32,665 nt of DNA from Bacteroidales bacterium (lineage in GTDB: Bacteria > Bacteroidota > Bacteroidia > Bacteroidales > JAGONC01), in contig JAQUQD010000035.1 of NCBI GenBank assembly GCA_028716265.1, positions 1-32,665 of the forward strand. The letters are read 5' to 3'. Shown here piece after piece: positions 27,567-32,665 of this stretch. The notes beneath the pieces are model-generated. The model did not search any database. It was not told the DNA's origin and saw only the letters and a list, made by a program, of their open reading frames with translations. Every line of letters begins with the position of its first letter. Positions within the stretch are counted from its first letter, which is position 1. The position numbers and the translations under genes are program-made.

Positions 27567-27750
27567 AGGATAATGGTTATTCGTGGTTATTTGCTCGGCG
27601 CCTTGCGTCGCCTCGCGTTATTCGTTGTTAAATTGTCAAACTGTTAAATTGCTATTACTATACTGCTGACTGTTGACTGCTGACTGTTGACTGCTGACTG
27701 TTGACTGCTGACTGTTGACTGTTGACTGTTGACTGTTGACTGTCAACTGC
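27567..27750. repeat. Composite M1-hairpin-M2-M3 repeat between the thiolase and DUF4342 genes
   Basis: Left to right: M1 (GGTTATTCGTGGTTATT), a hairpin at 27593-27616 (GCTC, stem GGCG/CGCC, then TCGC), further M1/M2 words (TTGTTAAATTG, CTGTTAAATTG) to about 27655, and a long M3 array of about twelve 7-bp units up to the thiolase stop codon. It is the most complete copy of the composite element. Confidence 0.85.
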
Positions 27751-28998
27751 CTACCCCCCCCTTTTGTACACGATCGCCACCACCGTCACATCATCGCCGC
27801 CCATGTTGATCGTCATGCCGTAGGGCCGGTCTTTTGGGATTTCGATCTGTGCGGCGCCGGCATTTCCCGTGAGCTGCTCCCAGATCGTCACCGCCTGATG
27901 GACGCCTGTTCCACCCGTAGGATGACCCCAGCCAATAAGCCCTCCGGTCGTGTTGATTGGAATCTTTCCGTTCCGTGCCGTTTGTCCGGTGGCAATAAAA
28001 TCGGCTCCTTCACCGGGTTTGGCAAATCCCAGGGCTTCCACCGACAGCACGCCTGCGATGCTGAAGCAGTCGTGCAGCTCGATCGTGGCCAGGTCGTTGA
28101 TGGTGATGCCAGCTGATTCCAGCGCCTGCGCGCTGGTCTTTTTTATCGTGGTCAGTTCCGTCAGATCAGGAGGATCATTCGTGATGTTCCTTTCGGCCTG
28201 TGCCCAGCCCACGACCTCCACTGCCTGGCTCCTGGGAATGCCCACGCGCTTGAGCCCTTCCTCCGAAAGGATAGCGATGGCAGAGGCTCCGTCCGTTACC
28301 TTGGAACAATCCAGTACATTCAGGTTGTCAACGAATGTTGCGCCGTTAAGTCTCATCTTGTGATAGAAAGCCTCCAAATCCTCCACTTTGTTTTCATATT
28401 CCTGGGCAGTGGGGCATAACCTGGCATTTTCTATGGCGTTCCGGAACCAGCGGCCCATTCCTTTACGGGCTCTTTCCGTGCCATATTTTGCATAGTAGGC
28501 TCCTGCCCTGTCGCTGAACTGTCCGGGGAAGAAATAGGCATGCCCGTTTTTCCGTTTCTGGAACCATCCGGCGCCAGCAAGGATATCGGCACCATAGATG
28601 GCCTTGACGGCGTTCTGCACTTCCACCCCAACGGTCAGCACCACGTCAGCCGTTTCCGCCAAAACCGACTGCATCCCCGCCATCAGGGCCAGGGCGCCGG
28701 ATGCACAGGCCCCTTCGGTCCGTGTGCAGGGTTTATACTGCAGCCCTTCATCGATCATGGGAATAAATCCGGCAAGATGGCCTTGCTTGTTGAAGCGTGC
28801 CGCCATGAAGTTACCGATGGTCCCCTCATCCACATTCCGGGCGCCTCCTATCTGACGAAGCGTTCCCTGCCCGGCTTCCCGGATGTAGTGCTCAATCCCC
28901 GGGCGGGGTTTTTTGGGATTGAATTCGCTACGGCCGGTGCCCAGTGCGACGGTGTTGTATCCCGCAGCCATGTATACTTTACGTCTTAGCTTTTGCAT
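27751..28998 (-). CDS. Thiolase of the SCP-2 / acetyl-CoA acetyltransferase type
   Basis: Thiolases cleave 3-ketoacyl-CoA with CoA, or condense two acyl-CoAs. The nucleophile is in TEGACASGAL (C98, counted from the chosen start). The later catalytic blocks are ELHDCFSIAG (H309) and GLIGWGHPTGGTG (H358). HDCF is typical of the SCP-2-like thiolases; the second C-terminal cysteine motif of classical thiolases (CxG) is not seen. I chose the ATG at 28998 (MQKLRRKVYMAAGYN); the upstream codons to 29019 are repeat DNA. The gene follows the hydroxyacyl-CoA dehydrogenase gene and probably performs the last step of the pathway. Many relatives work with a DUF35 zinc/OB-fold partner, and none is encoded here. 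Confidence 0.85.
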   Translation of the reverse strand: MQKLRRKVYMAAGYNTVALGTGRSEFNPKKPRPGIEHYIREAGQGTLRQIGGARNVDEGTIGNFMAARFNKQGHLAGFIPMIDEGLQYKPCTRTEGACASGALALMAGMQSVLAETADVVLTVGVEVQNAVKAIYGADILAGAGWFQKRKNGHAYFFPGQFSDRAGAYYAKYGTERARKGMGRWFRNAIENARLCPTAQEYENKVEDLEAFYHKMRLNGATFVDNLNVLDCSKVTDGASAIAILSEEGLKRVGIPRSQAVEVVGWAQAERNITNDPPDLTELTTIKKTSAQALESAGITINDLATIELHDCFSIAGVLSVEALGFAKPGEGADFIATGQTARNGKIPINTTGGLIGWGHPTGGTGVHQAVTIWEQLTGNAGAAQIEIPKDRPYGMTINMGGDDVTVVAIVYKRGG

Positions 28999-29106
28999 AA
29001 TACAGGTTATTATTGTCATTTGCTCAGCGCATTGAAGCGCTTCGCGTTATTCATGGTTATTCGTGGTCATTCGTTGATCCGTTTCTCAACCAAATTGTGA
29101 CCCTTC
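28999..29106. repeat. M1 repeats with the second copy of the GCTC...TCGC hairpin
   Basis: M1 words (GGTTATTATTGTCATT) are followed by the hairpin at 29022-29045 (GCTC, stem AGCGC/GCGCT with loop ATTGAA, TCGC) and again by M1 (GTTATTCATGGTTATTCGTGG). There is no clear M2 or M3 part. Confidence 0.8.
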
Positions 29107-30444
29107 TCATTCAAAAAAATCATTTATCGGCCCGTAGGCATGAAAGAAACCCGTCAACAAAACTGTATTGACATCCTCCTTGCTGAAGGCCACGTTGCTG
29201 GTGACCAGTTTCTGACCGATTTCGTTCGATTTCCGGCCGTAGTTCACGGCCAGTTTTGCTCCCAGCGCATCCGATTTTTTCAGCTCATTGAAAAAGGCAG
29301 CCAGCTTTTCTTCCTTATTTCTCAGCTTTACGGCAGTTTTCCAGTTAATCGCCGAGGATGGCACCGGGCCCAGCTTTTCATCGCATTTACTGCTGAATTC
29401 AGCCAGCATGACATATTCTTTTCTATCCGGATCAAAGATGCCTGCAGGTTTCCCCTTTTCATATTTCAAAAAGCCATTTTTCTGGGATCCGTCAGCAAAC
29501 TGTCCTCCCCTGACACCCATCTCCATCATCTTATCCAGCAGGTGGCTGTGAAGATCTTCGTCAGGCAGGAATGGATTCATTACCTTCATGATGAACTGCG
29601 TAACATCAATGCCCACATAATCGATCAGCTGGAAAATTCCCATCGGCCTGACAAGGTAATCCTGTGTGATCCTGTTGACCATGTACAGAGCTTCGTGGAA
29701 AGGCATTTCTTTCGACAATCGTTCTGCCTCATGGATGCCATACAACGCATCCCGCATGAAATGACCGTTCCCGATGAATCCGGCAAAATCGCGGGACGGC
29801 ACCACCACTTTCTTCAAATTCCGGGCATATTGCTCTGCAAAGGCCTTTGCTTCAGGGATCGTATTATCCGTAACGATCAGCTCGACAAGTTTCTGGACGG
29901 CGGGGGGATTATAAAAATGAAAACCCAGGATCCGCCCTCCAAGCTGCGCCCCCTCATCCAATAAATGAATGGGAACGGAAGAGGTGTTGGTGAAGAACCA
30001 TGGCTTGCTGGAATTATTCTGATCGATCTGTTTGAAAAGCTTGATCTTCAGGTCCCTGTTTTCATTCACCGCTTCAAAGACCAGCCGGGAGTCATAGGCT
30101 GCCTCCACGCGGGTGACGCGCCGCACGATACTGAGCGTATCACGGATGTACTGGTCAATGATCTCACTGTTCTCGATCAGGTCCTGCCGGTCGGCATATG
30201 CTTTACGCAGCCAGACCACCTTCTTCTCCGCAATTTTGAGCATCTGTGTGCCAAGGTAGTCCTTTAATCCGGCCAGTGCCTCCTGGGATACATCGATCGC
30301 GTTCAGTGCAAACGGTTTCCCTTTGTTTTCGGGTTTCAGGCTGAGGTCCATCATCTCAACGACGGTCAGCAACAGGATGCCGCTGCCCATTTTGCCTGCA
30401 GCACCCAGGATGGATACGTTCTGCAATCGTTCGTCGTAGGTCAT
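29107..30444 (-). CDS. 3-hydroxyacyl-CoA dehydrogenase
   Basis: The enzyme oxidises 3-hydroxyacyl-CoA to 3-ketoacyl-CoA with NAD. The Rossmann loop is GAAGKMGSG (residues 14-22), an alanine variant of GxGxxG. The catalytic dyad is H176 in GFHFYNPP and E188 in VQKLVELIV, 12 residues apart as in known enzymes; NTSSVPI provides the serine and asparagine region. At 445 residues it is longer than the roughly 285-residue 3-hydroxybutyryl-CoA dehydrogenases. The extra C-terminal part (about residues 330-445) may be a degenerate second helical domain. It lies between the enoyl-CoA hydratase and thiolase genes, as expected for consecutive steps. Confidence 0.9.
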   Translation of the reverse strand: MTYDERLQNVSILGAAGKMGSGILLLTVVEMMDLSLKPENKGKPFALNAIDVSQEALAGLKDYLGTQMLKIAEKKVVWLRKAYADRQDLIENSEIIDQYIRDTLSIVRRVTRVEAAYDSRLVFEAVNENRDLKIKLFKQIDQNNSSKPWFFTNTSSVPIHLLDEGAQLGGRILGFHFYNPPAVQKLVELIVTDNTIPEAKAFAEQYARNLKKVVVPSRDFAGFIGNGHFMRDALYGIHEAERLSKEMPFHEALYMVNRITQDYLVRPMGIFQLIDYVGIDVTQFIMKVMNPFLPDEDLHSHLLDKMMEMGVRGGQFADGSQKNGFLKYEKGKPAGIFDPDRKEYVMLAEFSSKCDEKLGPVPSSAINWKTAVKLRNKEEKLAAFFNELKKSDALGAKLAVNYGRKSNEIGQKLVTSNVAFSKEDVNTVLLTGFFHAYGPINDFFE

Positions 30445-30623
30445 AGAAGAGGGTTGTTGGTGGTTATTAATGGTTATTTGTGGTCATTTGCTCGGCGCCT
30501 GTGGCGCCTCGCATGATTTATGGTTATTCGTGGTCATTTATTGTTATTTATTGTTAATCCGTTAGTAACCATTAATAACTATAAATAACTATGAATGACT
30601 GTCGAATGACTATGAAAGCCTAT
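30445..30623. repeat. M1 repeats, third hairpin copy and an inverted M1 arm
   Basis: M1 words lead to the hairpin at 30490-30512 (GCTC, stem GGCGCC/GGCGCC with loop TGT, TCGC). More M1 words follow to about 30555, then a run in the opposite orientation (TAACCATTAATAACTAT, AATGACTGTCGAATGAC) to 30615. GTTATTTAT at 30543-30551 pairs with ATAAATAAC at 30581-30589. Confidence 0.8.
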
Positions 30624-31391
30624 TTACCACTCCGGCTTCCTCTTCTCCAGAAACGCCCGCATCCCCTCTTCCCCTTCTGCCTTGAACTGTGTGCTGAAAT
30701 ACTCCGACTCAAGTTCGCAGCCCGTGATGAAATCCTGCTGGATGCCGGTCCGGGTCACAAATTTGACTTTCCTGATCGCTTCGGGTCCTTTTGACAGGAT
30801 CGTACGGGCGATCTTCATGGCCTCTTCCATCAAGAGTTCGGGTTCCACGACCTTCTGGACAAGGCCCATCCGGAGTGCTTCTTCTGCGCCGATCCGTTCG
30901 GCTGTCAGGAGAAGATACAGTGCATTACCCAGTCCGATCAGCCGTGGCAGTCGTTGTGTACCGCCATAGCCGGGGATCATGCCCAGATTGACCTCCGGTT
31001 GCCCGAATTTGGCGTTGGAACTGGCAATACGGATGTCGCAGCCTAGAGTCAACTCCAGACCGCCACCGAGTGCAAAGCCGTTGATGGCAGCAATCACCGG
31101 GATCTCCATTGAAAAGAAACGGCGAAAGATACGCTGGCCCAGCTGCGAAAAGGCCTTTCCCTCTTCCGGGGTCATATTGACCATTTCTGAAATATCGGCA
31201 CCGGCTGCAAAGGCTTTCCCTTCCCCGGTCAGGATCATGATCCTTACGGACTTATCCGCCGAAAGGCGATCCATAACATCGTTTATCTCACGGAAAAAGT
31301 TCGAATTCAGCGCATTCAATGTTTCAGGCCGGTTATTGGTCACGATGGCAATACCATCCTCTATCTGGACCTTTAGATTTTTATACTCCAT
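30624..31391 (-). CDS. Enoyl-CoA hydratase (crotonase)
   Basis: The enzyme hydrates enoyl-CoA, here most likely crotonyl-CoA, to 3-hydroxyacyl-CoA. The oxyanion-hole block is FAAGADISEM and the second is NGFALGGGLELTLGCD. Both catalytic glutamates are present: E113 in GGGLEL and E133 in QPEVNLGMIPGYGGTQRL, 20 residues apart as in rat crotonase. The 255-residue length is typical. It is the first gene of the long minus-strand run and has a good promoter 30 nt before its start codon. Confidence 0.94.
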   Translation of the reverse strand: MEYKNLKVQIEDGIAIVTNNRPETLNALNSNFFREINDVMDRLSADKSVRIMILTGEGKAFAAGADISEMVNMTPEEGKAFSQLGQRIFRRFFSMEIPVIAAINGFALGGGLELTLGCDIRIASSNAKFGQPEVNLGMIPGYGGTQRLPRLIGLGNALYLLLTAERIGAEEALRMGLVQKVVEPELLMEEAMKIARTILSKGPEAIRKVKFVTRTGIQQDFITGCELESEYFSTQFKAEGEEGMRAFLEKRKPEW

Positions 31392-31420
31392 GGGAATGTC
31401 TTTCTTATATTTACTGCTTA

Positions 31421-31450
31421 CAAATATAAAGAATCGTCCGGATTGACAAA
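31421..31450 (-). promoter_or_regulatory. Promoter of the enoyl-CoA hydratase gene and the beta-oxidation gene run
   Basis: On the minus strand TTTG (31450-31447) is followed after 18 nt by TATATTTG (31428-31421), an exact -7 box. The spacing is one short of the usual 19-21. Transcription would start near 31416, giving a leader of about 25 nt. Confidence 0.6.
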
Positions 31451-31528
31451 AATTCTAACGTCAAATGCTGACTTTGCAGATGGAATGCTACGAAATTGAC
31501 TATTTTAGTCAAAATTTTCTCTCCCGCA

Positions 31529-32305
31529 ATGAAGTGCGTGTCCATCAATACCGGATTTCTGTATATTCCTCTGGCCGACATGTTCGTAACCAGCCCGGAG
31601 GTCACTTCCGGTACACGGTTGCCGAAGACCGATCCTGTGGCATGCTCCATCCGGTCACTGCTTATCACGGCAGGGAAACGTAAAATACTGATCGATACCG
31701 GGGTGGGAACGCTCATCGGCCGTGAAATTCTGGACTATTATGATTACCGTTCAGAAGGTGACTGGGAATTCTTGCTTGAGCCGTATGATCTTTCTCCTTC
31801 CGATATCACCGATGTGATCCTGACGCACCTTCATTTCGACCATTGCGGAGGTAGCGTGCGGTTGCTTCGGGGCTCATCCAGCCCGGAAGAAGTGGTTCTG
31901 ACCTTCCCGAAGGCAATCCACTGGGTCAGCCGGGTGCAGTGGCAATGGGCTCAGAATATTTTGGAACGGGAGCCGGATTCATTCTTTGAACACACGTTCC
32001 TGCCTATTCAGGAAACGTGTAAGCTGAGGCTTGTGGATAAGGAATCCGAAATCATTGAAGGTATCACCGTCCGGATCTTTCATGGCCACACTCTCGGCCT
32101 GATGATCCCTGTCATACGAACCGGGGCCGAAACCATCGTCTTTGCCGGCGATCTGATCCCGACCTCCGTTCACCTTGATCCGGAAACAGGGATGAGGTAT
32201 GATCGGGATCTGAAGCTGGTACGGGAGGAAAAGAAAGGATTCCTTGCGGAAATTAAGTCACACGACTGGAAGCTATTGTTTCAGCATGAATTAGTTTCTT
32301 CCTGA
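31529..32305 (+). CDS. Metallo-beta-lactamase-fold hydrolase
   Basis: The zinc-binding motif is THLHFDHCGG (H100, H102, D104, H105 counted from the chosen start). The next ligands lie in FHGHTLG and FAGDLIP, and a late histidine is in FQHE. ILIDTGVG precedes them as in the glyoxalase II / lactonase branch, so it probably hydrolyses a small ester, thioester or lactone; the substrate is unknown. The frame is open to a TTG at 31496, but the ATG at 31529 (MKCVSINTGFLYIPL) starts the conserved fold and gives 258 residues. It is divergent from the enoyl-CoA hydratase gene, and its 3' end overlaps the glycyl-tRNA synthetase gene by 53 bp. Confidence 0.88.
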   Translation: MKCVSINTGFLYIPLADMFVTSPEVTSGTRLPKTDPVACSIRSLLITAGKRKILIDTGVGTLIGREILDYYDYRSEGDWEFLLEPYDLSPSDITDVILTHLHFDHCGGSVRLLRGSSSPEEVVLTFPKAIHWVSRVQWQWAQNILEREPDSFFEHTFLPIQETCKLRLVDKESEIIEGITVRIFHGHTLGLMIPVIRTGAETIVFAGDLIPTSVHLDPETGMRYDRDLKLVREEKKGFLAEIKSHDWKLLFQHELVSS

Positions 32306-32665
32306 TAATCTTATCAACCTTTTCCACCGGAATCCGATCCTGAAGCATTGTATCTCTCTCGCGGATGGTAACCGTGCTGTCCTGCAGCGTCTGATGATCA
32401 ATGGTGATGCAATAAGGGGTGCCGATGGCATCCTGGCGGCGGTACCGCCGGCCAATAGTATCTTTTTCCTCGTAGAAGCACATGAACTCCTCTTTCAGCC
32501 CGTCCATGATCTCGCGCGCCTTTTCAGGCAGCCCGTCTTTCTTGATCAGTGGCAAAACGGCCACCTTGATGGGAGCCAGGAAGGGTGGCAATGCAAGCAC
32601 AGCGCGTTCGGAACCATCCTCCAGGACTTCTTCCTTATACGCCTGGCTGAAAACTGCCAGGAAGG
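32253..32665 (-). CDS. glyQS: Glycyl-tRNA synthetase, C-terminal part (cut by window edge)
   Basis: The frame stays open to the right edge of the window, so only the last 137 or so residues are seen. They are the anticodon-binding domain of the homodimeric class II glycyl-tRNA synthetase: LPPFLAPIKVAVLPL, then GRRYRRQDAIGTPYCITID and DSTVTIRERDTM, all diagnostic. The final residues (AETIASSRVT) lie within the overlap with the convergent hydrolase gene. This is a housekeeping gene and suggests that the window is chromosomal. Confidence 0.93.
   Translation of the reverse strand, partial: FLAVFSQAYKEEVLEDGSERAVLALPPFLAPIKVAVLPLIKKDGLPEKAREIMDGLKEEFMCFYEEKDTIGRRYRRQDAIGTPYCITIDHQTLQDSTVTIRERDTMLQDRIPVEKVDKIIRKKLIHAETIASSRVT

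Noticed and set aside
27660..27750. Possible CRISPR array in the M3 repeats
   Set aside because: Units are 7 bp, contiguous and without unique spacers, and no cas gene is present.
20301..31391. Horizontally acquired genomic island
   Set aside because: No integrase, tRNA or direct-repeat ends were found, and the metabolic genes look similar in composition to the rest; only the S23 gene stands out.

Overview
The window looks like a chromosomal segment from a member of the Bacteroidota. Two secreted proteins end in type IX secretion C-terminal sorting domains. Several genes are preceded by the Bacteroidota-type promoter box TAnnTTTG and few by a good Shine-Dalgarno sequence. The intergenic DNA is full of short-period degenerate repeats. 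I cannot name a genus. No tRNA, rRNA, CRISPR array, transposase or phage gene was recognised.

Layout. 1-3.6 kb: two tandem glycoside hydrolase family 30 genes (the first cut by the window edge) converge on a sialidase. 3.7-11.5 kb: acetoacetyl-CoA synthetase, an HMG-CoA-lyase-like enzyme, butyrate kinase and a fused B12-dependent isobutyryl-CoA mutase (icmF). 11.7-15.8 kb: a PKD-domain T9SS cargo protein, then rfbB and galE for nucleotide sugars. 16.1-20.1 kb: a membrane Fe-S oxidoreductase of the ETF:quinone type, a second T9SS cargo protein and a small exported protein. 20.3-31.4 kb: eleven consecutive minus-strand genes, in transcription order enoyl-CoA hydratase, 3-hydroxyacyl-CoA dehydrogenase, thiolase, DUF4342, a nitronate-monooxygenase-like flavoprotein, an alpha/beta hydrolase, acyl-CoA dehydrogenase, an S23-type four-helix-bundle protein, etfB, etfA and a radical SAM protein. 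31.5-32.7 kb: a metallo-beta-lactamase-fold hydrolase converging on the 3' end of a glycyl-tRNA synthetase gene.

How the genes fit together. The metabolic genes nearly make a complete route from (iso)butyrate or valine/leucine-derived acyl-CoA to acetyl-CoA: IcmF interconverts isobutyryl- and butyryl-CoA; acyl-CoA dehydrogenase, enoyl-CoA hydratase, hydroxyacyl-CoA dehydrogenase and thiolase carry out beta-oxidation; EtfAB and the membrane Fe-S protein would pass electrons to menaquinone; acetoacetyl-CoA synthetase salvages acetoacetate. Phosphate butyryltransferase, the usual partner of butyrate kinase, is not in the window.

The most unusual content is non-coding. The gaps hold degenerate arrays of a few word families, here called M1 (GTGGTCATT/GTTATTCGTG), M2 (TGTTAAATTG), M3 (TGACTGC/TGACTGT, 7-bp period), M4 (CTTCAAGC) and M5 (C-rich/G-rich hairpins). 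Where M1, M2 and M3 occur together they keep the same order and the same orientation relative to transcription. A GCTC...TCGC hairpin inside M1 is present three times with a compensatory base-pair change. One M3 plus hairpin unit lies in frame inside the acetoacetyl-CoA synthetase gene. The S23 gene is bracketed by an 18-bp perfect inverted repeat of M2 words.
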